From: Bordetella parapertussis
GTDB lineage: Bacteria; Pseudomonadota; Gammaproteobacteria; Burkholderiales; Burkholderiaceae_C
Assembly (NCBI GenBank): GCA_945873925.1
Contig: CAMCES010000002.1
Span: 26,907 to 90,906, forward strand
Direction of reading: 5' to 3'
Length of the DNA: 64,000 nt
Below, in pieces: positions 46,605-57,357 of this stretch. Each line of letters opens with the position of its first letter. Positions within the stretch are counted from its first letter, which is position 1. The notes under the pieces were generated by a model. That model was given only the letters and a program-made list of their open reading frames with translations. It was not told the origin of the DNA and did no database searches. A program made the position numbers and the translations under genes.

Positions 46605-47719
46605 GCCTGTTCAAGCTGTTGACCGCTGTGGCTTTGCTCTGCTTGGTTGCCTGCGGTAGCAGCCCCAAACCCCAGCCCCAGTCCGTCGGAGAGGTCAAAC
46701 CCGAGCAGGTTGCTGAACTGCTCTGGAAGCACGCTGTGTCCGGTGATAGTTCGCTCAAGCAAGCACTGACATCCGTGCAAGACCGCCTGGCCTTGGCCAC
46801 CCGTGGCGGTCAAGTCTCGGTGGTCAACACCCGCAGCGGTGAGCTTGTTTGGAGAGTCGCGGTCAATGCCAATCTCAACACCGGGGTTGGTTTTGATGGC
46901 CAATTTGCCGCAGCCATCACCACGGGCAATGAACTGGTTGTGATGCAAAACGGCAGTGTGCGCTGGCGCAGCCGATTGACCGCACAGTCCTTCACCAAGC
47001 CTTTGGTGGCGGGCGAGCGTGTTTTTGTTTTGCTGGCTGACCGCTCCGTCTTGGCCTTTGACCAAACCACCGGTCAACGCCTTTGGACACAAACCCGTCC
47101 TGTTGAAGGCCTGGTTCTCAAACAAAGCGGCGTTCTTTTGGCATTTCAAAACAACCTGCTGGTGGGATTGGGCGGAAAACTCGCGGCCTTGGACCCAGAC
47201 AACGGCGTGTTGCGCTGGGAGCTTCCCATGGCCACGCCGCGCGGGATCAATGACCTGGAACGCTTGGTGGACCTGGTGGCCAGCGCCTCGCGCGTGAACA
47301 ATTCGGTGTGTGTGCGGGCCTTCCAGGCCCAGGTGGGCTGTGTCGATGCCGCCCGAGGTGCATTGCTTTGGACCCGCCCTGCCGTCGGTGCCCAAGGGGT
47401 CGACGGCAACAGCGGTACCTTGGTCGGCACCGAGGCCAATGGCGTGGTCCGCGCTTGGAGTCGCTCCACCGGCGAGCGTTTGTGGGATACAGAACGTTTG
47501 AAGTACCGGGAATTGACCAGCCCTTTATGGACCTCCAAAGGCGTCGTGGTGGGTGATGATGCTGGTTGGATCTACATCCTGTCAGGCATAGATGGTCGTT
47601 TGTTGAACAAAACCAAAGCAGGCTCAGATGGTTTTGCGTCGCCTCCCACTGCAGTGACTGATGGGGTCTTTGTGGTGCTGACCCGAGACGGTTTGCTGCT
47701 GGCCTACCAGTTGCCCTGA
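46601..47719 (+). CDS. bamB: Outer membrane protein assembly factor BamB
   Basis: A 372-residue lipoprotein; MSLFKLLTAVALLCLVAC gives lipidated Cys18. The body is an eight-bladed PQQ-like beta-propeller, with repeats such as LVWRVAVNANLNTGVGF, RLWTQTRPVEG, VLRWELPMATPRG and ERLWDTERLKYRELTSP. It supports BamA in outer-membrane protein insertion. Start overlaps yfgM (ATGA). der follows after 15 bases. Confidence 0.95.
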   Translation: MSLFKLLTAVALLCLVACGSSPKPQPQSVGEVKPEQVAELLWKHAVSGDSSLKQALTSVQDRLALATRGGQVSVVNTRSGELVWRVAVNANLNTGVGFDGQFAAAITTGNELVVMQNGSVRWRSRLTAQSFTKPLVAGERVFVLLADRSVLAFDQTTGQRLWTQTRPVEGLVLKQSGVLLAFQNNLLVGLGGKLAALDPDNGVLRWELPMATPRGINDLERLVDLVASASRVNNSVCVRAFQAQVGCVDAARGALLWTRPAVGAQGVDGNSGTLVGTEANGVVRAWSRSTGERLWDTERLKYRELTSPLWTSKGVVVGDDAGWIYILSGIDGRLLNKTKAGSDGFASPPTAVTDGVFVVLTRDGLLLAYQLP

Positions 47720-47734
47720 CCCACGGGGCATTGC

Positions 47735-49069
47735 TTGAAACCAGTCATCGCGATCGTGGGTCGTCCCAACGTGGGCAAATCCACTTTGTTCAATCGAATC
47801 ACCAAAACACGTGATGCGATCGTGGCTGACTTCGCCGGATTGACCCGCGACCGCCACTACGGCAATGCCAAATGGGGCAAGCACGAGTTCATCGTGATTG
47901 ACACCGGTGGTTTTGAGCCGGATGCCGAAAGCGGTATCTTCAAAGAAATGGCCAAGCAAACTCGGCAAGCTGTCGCCGAATCGGATGCGGTGGTTTTTGT
48001 GGTGGATGCACGGCAAGGTTTGTCTGCCCAAGACCATGACATCGCCAACTATTTGCGTCGCTTGGGCAAACCTTGCTTGTTGGTGGCCAACAAAGCCGAA
48101 GGCATGCAACAAGGCTTGCAGTTGGTGGAGTTTTACGAACTCGGCCTGGGCGAGGTCTTGCCGGTGTCTGCAGCCCATGGCCAGGGTATCCGCAGCATGA
48201 TCGAGTTGGCTCTCGAATCCTTGCACCTGGCGGATGATGAAGACGAGGAAGATTTGGCGTTCAAACCGCTGCGTTTGGCCGTGGTGGGTCGACCCAACGT
48301 GGGCAAGTCCACCTTGATCAACACCTGGCTGGGGGAGGAGCGCTTGGTGGCTTTTGACCTGCCTGGGACCACCCGGGATGCGATCAGTGTGCCGTTTGAG
48401 CGAGATGGTCAGATGTTTGAATTGATCGACACCGCCGGGTTGCGTCGCAAGGGCAAGGTGTTCGAGGCGATAGAGAAATTCTCTGTGGTCAAAACCTTGC
48501 AAGCGATTGAATCGGCCAATGTGGCTTTGTTGCTGCTTGACGCCACCCAGGGCGTGACCGAACAAGACGCACATATTGCAGGCTTTATCTTGGAGTCAGG
48601 CCGAGCAGTGGTGCTGGCCGTGAACAAATGGGACGCGGTCGATGCTTACCAGCGTGAACTCCTGGCTCGGTCGATTGAAAGTCGCTTGGCTTTTTTGAAA
48701 TTTGCCAAGCTACACCATATTTCAGCCAAAAAACGCCAAGGCTTGGGACCGGTTTGGCAGTCGATCGGGCAGGCTCACCAAGCTGCCATGTGCAAAATGG
48801 CCACGCCGGTACTGACCCGGTTGCTACTGGAGGCTGTGCAGTTCCAGGCCCCTAACCGCGCTGGCATGTTTCGACCCAAATTGCGCTATGCCCACCAAGG
48901 CGGCATGAATCCACCGGTCATCGTGGTGCATGGCAATTCTCTGGAGCATGTGACCGATGCATACAAACGGTTTTTGGAAGGGCGTTTTCGCAAAGCCTTT
49001 GCCCTGGAAGGCACGCCACTGCGGATTGAATTCAAAACCGCCCAAAATCCCTACGCCGACAAAGACTGA
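47735..49069 (+). CDS. der: Ribosome biogenesis GTPase Der (EngA)
   Basis: A 444-residue protein with tandem GTPase domains: [13 protein letters not shown] near residue 7, DTGGF, then [18 protein letters not shown] near 184, DTAGLRRKG and [10 protein letters not shown]-like C-terminal domain ([26 protein letters not shown]) binds RNA. It is needed for 50S maturation. The start is TTG at 47735 with GGGG ahead; no ATG precedes the first P-loop, so this rare start is well supported. Confidence 0.97.
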   Translation: MKPVIAIVGRPNVGKSTLFNRITKTRDAIVADFAGLTRDRHYGNAKWGKHEFIVIDTGGFEPDAESGIFKEMAKQTRQAVAESDAVVFVVDARQGLSAQDHDIANYLRRLGKPCLLVANKAEGMQQGLQLVEFYELGLGEVLPVSAAHGQGIRSMIELALESLHLADDEDEEDLAFKPLRLAVVGRPNVGKSTLINTWLGEERLVAFDLPGTTRDAISVPFERDGQMFELIDTAGLRRKGKVFEAIEKFSVVKTLQAIESANVALLLLDATQGVTEQDAHIAGFILESGRAVVLAVNKWDAVDAYQRELLARSIESRLAFLKFAKLHHISAKKRQGLGPVWQSIGQAHQAAMCKMATPVLTRLLLEAVQFQAPNRAGMFRPKLRYAHQGGMNPPVIVVHGNSLEHVTDAYKRFLEGRFRKAFALEGTPLRIEFKTAQNPYADKD

Positions 49070-49149
49070 AAGGGCTCAACATCCTTCATCTGCGCAGGGT
49101 GAAGACGGTGTGGTATCTTCAATCATCCTCATCAAACACGGAGAATATC

Positions 49150-49395
49150 GTGAATCAAAAAGGGCAACTTTTACAAGACCCATTCCTCAACACCTTGCGC
49201 AAAGAGCACGTGCCTTGCTCCATCTATTTGGTCAATGGCATCAAGTTGCAAGGACAAATTGAATCTTTCGATCAATACGTAGTACTTTTACGAAATACAG
49301 TTACCCAAATGGTTTATAAACACGCCATCTCCACCATTGTGCCTGGCCGACCAGTCAATCTCCCACAAGCCGATTTGCCTGAAACACAAGAGTGA
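49150..49395 (+). CDS. hfq: RNA chaperone Hfq
   Basis: An 81-residue Hfq: [32 protein letters not shown] (Sm1 core), DQYVVLL and [12 protein letters not shown] with the YKHA Sm2 motif. It forms a hexamer that pairs small RNAs with mRNAs. The start is GTG at 49150, with GGAG seven bases ahead; the frame runs back to 49099 without support. The C-terminal tail is short (about 12 residues), the beta-proteobacterial style. A TATCTT at 49114-49119 could be a -10 for an hfq-hflX-hflKC transcript. Confidence 0.97.
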   Translation: MNQKGQLLQDPFLNTLRKEHVPCSIYLVNGIKLQGQIESFDQYVVLLRNTVTQMVYKHAISTIVPGRPVNLPQADLPETQE

Positions 49396-49429
49396 TGTTG
49401 ATTGACCTGTTGTGCGCAGGCATCTTTTG

Positions 49430-50596
49430 ATGCTCACCTTCGCTACCCAAGCCCCAAAAGCCTTGTTGGTCGGTGTTGACTTTGGTTTGCCGCACTTTGA
49501 TGATGCATTGGCTGAACTGGCTCAACTGGCCTCAACCGCAGGCATGACCCCAACCGCGCACATGACTTGCAAACGCAAAGCCCCAGATGCTGCATTGTTT
49601 GTGGGTTCTGGCAAAGCCCAAGAAATCAAGGAAATGGCCCTGCTGTATGGCGCCACCGAGGTTTTGTTTGACCAGTCCTTGAGCCCGGCGCAGCAGCGCA
49701 ACCTGGAGCGCACGCTGGAGTTGCCAGTCAACGACCGGACCATGTTGATTTTGCAAATATTTGCCCAAAGGGCGCGCAGCCACGAAGGTAAATTGCAGGT
49801 CGAACTGGCCCGTTTGCAATACCTCAGCACCCGCCTTGTTCGCCGCTGGTCGCACTTGGAGCGGCAAAGTGGCGGGATTGGTATGCGCGGCGGTCCGGGT
49901 GAAACCCAAATTGAGCTCGACCGCCGGATGATTGGTGACTCGATCAAGCGCACCAAAGAACGCCTGGGTAAAGTCAAGCGTCAACGAGACACCCAGCGGC
50001 GTCAACGCCAGCGCAATCAAGTATTCAATGTGTCCTTGGTTGGCTATACGAATGCAGGTAAGTCCACCTTATTCAACAGCTTGGTCAAGGCCCGTGCGTA
50101 TGCGGCTGATCAGCTGTTTGCCACCTTGGACACCACCACCCGTCAGCTTTACCTCAACAATGACCAAGGCATGGGCAGCCAAATATCCTTGTCAGACACC
50201 GTGGGCTTCATCCGAGATTTGCCCCACGGTTTGGTGGATGCGTTTGAAGCGACCTTGCAAGAGGCAACCGCAGCGGATTTGTTGTTGCACGTGGTGGACG
50301 CATCCCACCCTTCCTACCCCGAACAAATTGCCCAAGTCCAGTCCGTGTTGGCAGACATAGGTGCTGCCAACGTACCTCAGCTTCTGATTTTCAACAAAAC
50401 CGATGCCTTAGAAGAGGCGCAGCGACCCCGAATGCTGCAGGATGTGTATGTGTTGGATGGCTTGGCGGTGCCTCGCTTGTTCCTCAGTGCGCAAAGCGGT
50501 TTCAACCTTGACAGCTTGCGGCAACGTCTGTTGCATCACGCTCAGGCACACAGCCATGCCCTTTTAACCCCTGTCCCAGAACATGACATTGCGTGA
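49430..50596 (+). CDS. hflX: Ribosome-associated GTPase HflX
   Basis: A 388-residue GTPase. The N-terminal HflX domain contains VGSGKAQEIKEM and FDQSLSPAQQRNLE; the long helix ends with GGPGETQIELDRRMI. The G domain has VGYTNAGKSTLFNSL, DTVGFIRDLP and NKTDAL. HflX splits stalled ribosomes and helps in heat or antibiotic stress. ATG 49430 is chosen over GTG 49412. It lies between hfq and hflK as in most proteobacteria. Confidence 0.95.
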   Translation: MLTFATQAPKALLVGVDFGLPHFDDALAELAQLASTAGMTPTAHMTCKRKAPDAALFVGSGKAQEIKEMALLYGATEVLFDQSLSPAQQRNLERTLELPVNDRTMLILQIFAQRARSHEGKLQVELARLQYLSTRLVRRWSHLERQSGGIGMRGGPGETQIELDRRMIGDSIKRTKERLGKVKRQRDTQRRQRQRNQVFNVSLVGYTNAGKSTLFNSLVKARAYAADQLFATLDTTTRQLYLNNDQGMGSQISLSDTVGFIRDLPHGLVDAFEATLQEATAADLLLHVVDASHPSYPEQIAQVQSVLADIGAANVPQLLIFNKTDALEEAQRPRMLQDVYVLDGLAVPRLFLSAQSGFNLDSLRQRLLHHAQAHSHALLTPVPEHDIA

Positions 50597-50661
50597 TTTC
50601 TCACCTCGATTCACAGCTTAGGCACAATGTCGACTTGCAGGATTTTTCAGACTGATTGAAC

Positions 50662-52053
50662 ATGTTTATCAAAAATTGGGTTTTGCCCGTACGCCATTTT
50701 TTATACCAAACCACTGGGCATGGTTTTGCCGCCCTGACTGCAGCATGGCTGCGTTTGCGCGGCATGTTCAATTTGAACGATGGTCGATGGGGCAGGGGTG
50801 AAGACAACAGCCCCCAACAACCAGGTCCCACCGGTGGGCAGGATACGCCTCCACCCGAAGACCGACGCAGACCACCACCATCCAACGGACCGCCTGACTT
50901 GGATGAACTCTGGCGTGACCTGAACCGAAAATTTGGCCAGTTGTTTGGCAAACGCGGTCCTGGTGGTACGCCGCCGGGTTCTGGTGGCGGCCTTCCACCT
51001 CCTTTCAACAACCCAGGTTTGGGTCTGGGCTTGGTGGCAGGTCTGGGTTTTTTGATTTGGTTGGCGACTGGCTTTTTCATCGTTCAAGAGGGTCAGCAAT
51101 CCGTCATCACCCAATTTGGTCGTTACCACAGCACCGTGGGTGCAGGTATCAACTGGCGCTTGCCTTACCCGATTCAGCGTAACGAGGTGGTGTTTGTCAC
51201 CCAAATTCGCTCCGTGGATATCGGCCGAGACGCGATCATCAAGGCCACTGGATTGCGCGAGTCGGCCATGCTGACCGAAGACGAGAACATCGTTGAGATC
51301 AAATTTGCTGTGCAATACCGATTGACCGATGCACGTGCTTTTTTGTTTGAAAGCAAAAACCCCACCGATTCAGTGGTGCAAGCCGCCGAAACAGCTGTGC
51401 GGGAAGTGGTAGGCAAGATGCGCATGGATGCCGCCTTGTCCGAGGACCGCGAACAAATCGCCCCGCGTGTTCGCGCCATCATGCAAACCATCTTGGACCG
51501 CTACAACGTCGGTATTGAAATCGTAGGCATCAATTTGCAACAAGGCGGCGTTCGCCCCCCTGAGCAGGTTCAAGCAGCCTTTGACGATGTCTTGAAAGCC
51601 GGTCAAGAACGCGAGCGCGCTAAAAACGAAGCCGAAGCCTATGCCAACGATGTGATTCCCCGTGCCGTGGGTTCGGCTTCGCGACTGAAGCAAGAGGCTG
51701 ACGCTTACAAATCACGTATCGTTGCTCAAGCACAAGGTGACGCGCAGCGCTTCAAATCGATTTACAGCGAATACCAAAAGGCGCCTCAAGTTACCCGAGA
51801 TCGCCTCTACATCACCGCCATGAACGAGATCTACACCAATGTGACCAAGGTCCTGGTGGAGTCCAGGCAAGGCTCCAACATGCTCTATTTGCCGCTCGAC
51901 AAGATCATGCAACTCAGTGGTTCAGCACCCGCATCAGCCAACTCTGCACCTGTGACCAACAGTACCGAGGTGCCTGTTGTTAACCCAAGCTCGCCAGCGG
52001 CACCTGACAGCCGTGGACGTGACAACCGCCAACGTGACCGCGATATTCGCTGA
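50662..52053 (+). CDS. hflK: HflK, membrane SPFH protein controlling FtsH
   Basis: A protein of about 463 residues. The N-terminus up to FNLNDGRWGRGED is followed by a Pro/Gly-rich cytoplasmic region, a membrane segment (GLGLVAGLGFLIWLATGFFIV) and the SPFH domain (VQEGQQSVITQFGRYHSTVGAGINWRLPYP), then a long helical region and a Pro/Ser tail. With HflC it forms the periplasmic cage around the FtsH protease. The start is uncertain: TTG 50656, ATG 50662 and ATG 50764 are in frame. Confidence 0.93.
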   Translation: MFIKNWVLPVRHFLYQTTGHGFAALTAAWLRLRGMFNLNDGRWGRGEDNSPQQPGPTGGQDTPPPEDRRRPPPSNGPPDLDELWRDLNRKFGQLFGKRGPGGTPPGSGGGLPPPFNNPGLGLGLVAGLGFLIWLATGFFIVQEGQQSVITQFGRYHSTVGAGINWRLPYPIQRNEVVFVTQIRSVDIGRDAIIKATGLRESAMLTEDENIVEIKFAVQYRLTDARAFLFESKNPTDSVVQAAETAVREVVGKMRMDAALSEDREQIAPRVRAIMQTILDRYNVGIEIVGINLQQGGVRPPEQVQAAFDDVLKAGQERERAKNEAEAYANDVIPRAVGSASRLKQEADAYKSRIVAQAQGDAQRFKSIYSEYQKAPQVTRDRLYITAMNEIYTNVTKVLVESRQGSNMLYLPLDKIMQLSGSAPASANSAPVTNSTEVPVVNPSSPAAPDSRGRDNRQRDRDIR

Positions 52054-52062
52054 GATAACACC

Positions 52063-52959
52063 ATGAACAAAATAGGCTTTTACATATCCTCCGCACTGCT
52101 GGCATTGCTGGTGTTGAGCTCGACCATTTTTGTGGTTGACCAGCGGCAATTTGGCGTGGTGTATTCCTTGGGACAAATCCAGAAAGTGATCACCGAGCCC
52201 GGTCTCAATTTCAAATTTCCCCCGCCCTTTCAAAACGTCAATTTCATTGACAAGCGTTTGCTGACCCTGGATAACATCGACTCCGAGCCGATGTTGACTG
52301 CTGAAAAGCAACGCATGGTGATCGACTACTACGTCCGGTGGCGCATCTCCGATCCAACGCAGTACATTCGAAATGTCGGTTTGGACGAAAAAGCGGGTGC
52401 CCAACAACTCGCTCGCGTAGTGCGCAATGCCTTTCAAGAAGAAATCAACAAACGCACCGTCAAAGATTTGCTCTCCTTGAAGCGTGAAGCGCTGATGATG
52501 GATGTCAAAGACCAAGTCTCCGAGATTGTCAAAGGCGCCAAGCCTTGGGGCATTGAAGTGATTGATGTGCGCATCACCCGTGTCGATTATGTGGACACCA
52601 TCACGGAGTCTGTATACCGACGCATGGAGGCAGAGCGCAAGCGTGTTGCCAATGAATTGCGCTCTACCGGTGGTGCTGAAGGCGAAAAAATCCGAGCTGA
52701 TGCTGACCGTCAACGAGAAGTGACTCTGGCCAATGCCTACCGAGAAGCGCAAAAAATCAAAGGTGAAGGCGATGCCGAAGCTGCGCGTTTGTATGCCGAT
52801 GCCTTTGGACGCGACGCCCAATTCGCTCAGTTTTACCAAAGCCTTGAAGCCTACAAATCCAGCTTCAACAAAAAGTCCGATGTCATGGTGCTCGACCCCA
52901 ACAGCGACTTCTTCAAAGCCATGCGCGGCAGCAGTGGTTCAGCAGCCGGGAAAAAATAA
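52063..52959 (+). CDS. hflC: HflC, membrane SPFH protein controlling FtsH
   Basis: A 298-residue partner of HflK. The N-terminal membrane segment is IGFYISSALLALLVLSSTIFV, followed by the SPFH domain (VDQRQFGVVYSLGQIQKVITEPGLNFKFP) and a helical region rich in Glu, Arg and Ala (RMEAERKRVANELRSTGGAEGEKI). It starts nine bases after hflK. The usual small DUF2065 gene that follows hflC in many beta-proteobacteria is not present; hisZ begins 70 bases later. Confidence 0.96.
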   Translation: MNKIGFYISSALLALLVLSSTIFVVDQRQFGVVYSLGQIQKVITEPGLNFKFPPPFQNVNFIDKRLLTLDNIDSEPMLTAEKQRMVIDYYVRWRISDPTQYIRNVGLDEKAGAQQLARVVRNAFQEEINKRTVKDLLSLKREALMMDVKDQVSEIVKGAKPWGIEVIDVRITRVDYVDTITESVYRRMEAERKRVANELRSTGGAEGEKIRADADRQREVTLANAYREAQKIKGEGDAEAARLYADAFGRDAQFAQFYQSLEAYKSSFNKKSDVMVLDPNSDFFKAMRGSSGSAAGKK

Positions 52960-53029
52960 GCAGGCGACCGATCTCCAGTCATGACTGACCGGTAGAATCC
53001 CTTCTTTAACAGCACTACACACATCATTC

Positions 53030-54175
53030 ATGGCTGCTTGGGTCTTGCCGGATCACATCGCTGATGTTTTGCCCTCTGAGGCCCGGCACATCGAAGAATT
53101 GCGCCGCCATTGTCTAGATACTGCACGTGTCTTTGGCTACGAACTCGTCATGCCTCCCATCCTCGAGCACGCCGCTTCCTTGTTGGCAGAGCCGGGGTCG
53201 CATGCCGATTTGCAAACCTTTAAGCTGATAGACCAATTGTCTGGTCGCACCCTGGGTTTGCGGGTTGACACCACGCCCCAAGTGGCGCGCGTCGATGCCC
53301 ATTTGCTCAACCGTCTGGGTGTCACGCGGCTGTGTTACTGCGGTCCTGTGCTGCACACCTTGCCTGCCGGCCCTCACGCCACCCGCGAGCCTTTGCAACT
53401 GGGTGCAGAAATTTATGGACACGCAGGCCTGGAAGCCGATCTGGAGATCCTGCAACTGTCATTGCAATGTTTGCGTGTCAGCGATCTCAACACTTTCCAT
53501 GTGGATTTGAGTGATGCGCGGATATTGCCAGCCTTGGTCAAGGAGCAGGGCTTGCCGGCATCCCTGGTGCAAGACATATCTCTTGCATTGGGCCAAAAAG
53601 ACATTTCACGCATGCGTGAGTTGGCCGCGCATGTGCCTGCAGCTTTGGGTGAAGCTCTGCAAGCACTGGTTCAGATGTATGGCGACATCAGCGTGCTTGC
53701 GCGTGCCAAAAAACAATTTGCCGCATGGCCTGAGGTGTCGGTTGCCTTGGACCAATTGGCTTGGTTGGCTTCTCACATTGACCACGCAGTCAGCATCGAT
53801 TTGGCGGACTTGCGCGGTTACGCGTATTACAGCGGGCCACGTTTTTCGGTGTTTGTGCCTGAATCAAGTGAAGCCTTGGTGCGTGGTGGTCGCTACGACG
53901 AAGTCGGTGCCATCTTTGGCCGCAAACGTCCAGCCGCGGGTTTCAGCATGGATATCAAGGCTCTGGTGTCATTGCTGCAACGGCCAGCCCCTCAGGCCGC
54001 CATTCGCTCGCCTTGGAGTGACGACCCTGCCTTGCAGCAAGCCATTGCCGCATTGCGCGCACAAGGTCACACCGTGGTCTGTATGCTGCCCGGGCACGAC
54101 AGCGAAGTCGATGAGTTTGACTGTGACCGTGAACTCGTCATCGTGCAAGGCGCTTGGACTGTCCAAACCTTGTGA
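53030..54175 (+). CDS. hisZ: ATP phosphoribosyltransferase regulatory subunit HisZ
   Basis: A 381-residue HisRS-like protein lacking the anticodon domain. [55 protein letters not shown] and [15 protein letters not shown] align with the HisS core, but the histidine-specific and ATP motifs are degenerate. HisZ activates the short form of HisG, so this organism should have a short HisG. A TAGAAT at 52993-52998 is a probable -10. The distance to purA is 25 bases. Confidence 0.94.
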   Translation: MAAWVLPDHIADVLPSEARHIEELRRHCLDTARVFGYELVMPPILEHAASLLAEPGSHADLQTFKLIDQLSGRTLGLRVDTTPQVARVDAHLLNRLGVTRLCYCGPVLHTLPAGPHATREPLQLGAEIYGHAGLEADLEILQLSLQCLRVSDLNTFHVDLSDARILPALVKEQGLPASLVQDISLALGQKDISRMRELAAHVPAALGEALQALVQMYGDISVLARAKKQFAAWPEVSVALDQLAWLASHIDHAVSIDLADLRGYAYYSGPRFSVFVPESSEALVRGGRYDEVGAIFGRKRPAAGFSMDIKALVSLLQRPAPQAAIRSPWSDDPALQQAIAALRAQGHTVVCMLPGHDSEVDEFDCDRELVIVQGAWTVQTL

Positions 54176-54182
54176 TCTCTGA

Positions 54183-55574
<1,392 letters not shown>

Positions 55575-55596
55575 CCTCCCCATCGAAAGCACAGCC

Positions 55597-56121
55597 ATGT
55601 TGACTGAAGACGGTAAACACCTTTATGTCTCCTATGACGAGTACCACAACCTGATTGAAAAACTCGCGATCAAGGTGCACCAATCAGGCTGGGAGTTCGA
55701 TACGATTTTGTGTTTGGCGCGAGGTGGCATGCGCCCTGGCGATGTCTTGTCCCGTATTTTTGACAAGCCCTTGGCCATCATGTCCACCAGTTCTTACCGA
55801 TCAGATGGCGGCACAGTGCAAGGCCATTTGGACATCGCTCGTTTCATCACCACGCCCAGAGGCGAAATCGCAGGCAGGGTACTGTTGGTGGACGATTTGG
55901 CCGATTCAGGCTACACCTTGAATGCGGTGATTGACCTGTTGAAAAACAACTATGCTCCGATCACCGAAATCCGCAGCGCCGTGATTTGGACCAAGGGCAT
56001 GTCTTCATTAACCCCCGATTTCTCGGTGGAATATTTACCAACCAACCCGTGGATTCACCAGCCATTCGAGGTCTATGACACCACACGGCCAGAAAATTTG
56101 TTGGAGAAGTGGCGGATCTGA
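55597..56121 (+). CDS. Phosphoribosyltransferase domain protein
   Basis: A 174-residue type I PRTase fold. The PRPP-binding motif VLLVDDLADSGYTL is at 96-109 and a pyrophosphate loop LCLARGGMRPGD at 39-50. It resembles the Gpt/xanthine-guanine class in size; its hood region (LTEDGKHLYVSYDEYHNL) is typical of proteins annotated only as 'phosphoribosyltransferase'. It starts 22 bases after purA and ends three bases before the PLP enzyme, so a purine salvage role is plausible. The base substrate cannot be read from sequence. Confidence 0.85.
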   Translation: MLTEDGKHLYVSYDEYHNLIEKLAIKVHQSGWEFDTILCLARGGMRPGDVLSRIFDKPLAIMSTSSYRSDGGTVQGHLDIARFITTPRGEIAGRVLLVDDLADSGYTLNAVIDLLKNNYAPITEIRSAVIWTKGMSSLTPDFSVEYLPTNPWIHQPFEVYDTTRPENLLEKWRI

Positions 56122-56124
56122 AGC

Positions 56125-57357
56125 ATGAAGCCGATCACCGAGCTGATTCACCACGGCTACCAACCACCCGGTGACTTTGCGTCACCCCAATTTCCAGTTC
56201 ACAAAGCCTCAACGGTTTTTTTCACCGATGTCGAGCACTTGCGCAGCTGCCAGTGGCTGGACAAATCGGGCTACACCTACGGCTTGCACGGCACCCCGAC
56301 CTCCTTTGTGCTCGAAGAGCGTTTGTCGCAGCTCGAAGGCGCACAACACGCGGTTTTGTTTCCCAGCGGTTTGGCCGCATTGGCCCAGGTCAATCTGGCT
56401 TTTTTAAAGCAAGGCGGCGAGGTGCTGATCCCTGACAACGCCTACGGCCCTCTGAAGACACTGGTCCAAGCCGAGTTGGCCGATTGGGGCATCACACACC
56501 AGAACTACGATCCGATGCGCTCGGATGACTTGGCCAAGCGTCTGTCTGCAAAGACCAAGCTGGTATGGCTGGAAGCACCGGGTTCGGTCACCTTGGAGTT
56601 TCCCGACCTCGTTGGTTTGTTGAAGGTTTGCCAACAACACCGTGTGCTCACGGCCTTGGACAACACATGGGGCGCAGGGCTGGCGTTTCAGCCATTCGAT
56701 TTGATGCCAGGCAGCCCAGAGCGCATCGGCGTGGACATGAGTGTGCACGCCTTGACCAAGTACCCCAGCGGCGGTGGCGATGTGCTCATGGGCAGCATCA
56801 CTACTTGTCGAGAGGACCTGGCCACCGCCTTGAAACTCAGCCACATGCGCTTTGGATTCGGTGTCTCTGGGAATGATGTGGAGCTGGTGTTGCGCTCATT
56901 GCCCAGCATCGCGTTGCGCTATGACGCACAAGACCAATGCTGCCGGCACCTGGCGGCTTGGTGTTTGCAGCAAGCTGCATTTGCGCAGGTGTTGCACCCG
57001 GCTGTGCCAAGCGCACCGGGGCATGCAAACTGGCGACGGCTTTGCGCAGCAGATGCAACCGATGATGGCTTGGTGCACAGCGGAGGACGTGCAGCGAGTT
57101 TGTTGAGCCTGCGCTTTCAACCCCAAATCACCCGTCAACAAGTTGATGCTTTTTGCAACGCATTGCAACTGTTCGAGTTGGGTTACAGCTGGGGCGGGCC
57201 GATCAGCTTGATCGTGCCCTACGACTTGGACACCATGCGCGAGCATGCCGATGCCAAGATGCTTGAAGGCGGTTTTGTGCGATTGGCCATGGGCCTCGAA
57301 GACCCGGCTGACCTGGTGGCGGACCTGGCGCAGGCCCTCCACAAAGCCCTGCTTTAG
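56125..57357 (+). CDS. metC: Cystathionine beta-lyase-like PLP enzyme (Cys/Met metabolism family)
   Basis: A 410-residue enzyme of the Cys/Met metabolism PLP family. YTYGLHGTPTSFVLEERLSQLEGA, the phosphate-binding FPSGLAALAQ, ALDNTWGAGLAF and the Schiff-base Lys212 in HALTKYPSGGGDVLMG fit cystathionine beta-lyase (MetC), which makes homocysteine. It follows the PRTase by three bases. Its stop overlaps that of mnmH by four bases. Substrate within the family is inferred. Confidence 0.85.
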   Translation: MKPITELIHHGYQPPGDFASPQFPVHKASTVFFTDVEHLRSCQWLDKSGYTYGLHGTPTSFVLEERLSQLEGAQHAVLFPSGLAALAQVNLAFLKQGGEVLIPDNAYGPLKTLVQAELADWGITHQNYDPMRSDDLAKRLSAKTKLVWLEAPGSVTLEFPDLVGLLKVCQQHRVLTALDNTWGAGLAFQPFDLMPGSPERIGVDMSVHALTKYPSGGGDVLMGSITTCREDLATALKLSHMRFGFGVSGNDVELVLRSLPSIALRYDAQDQCCRHLAAWCLQQAAFAQVLHPAVPSAPGHANWRRLCAADATDDGLVHSGGRAASLLSLRFQPQITRQQVDAFCNALQLFELGYSWGGPISLIVPYDLDTMREHADAKMLEGGFVRLAMGLEDPADLVADLAQALHKALL

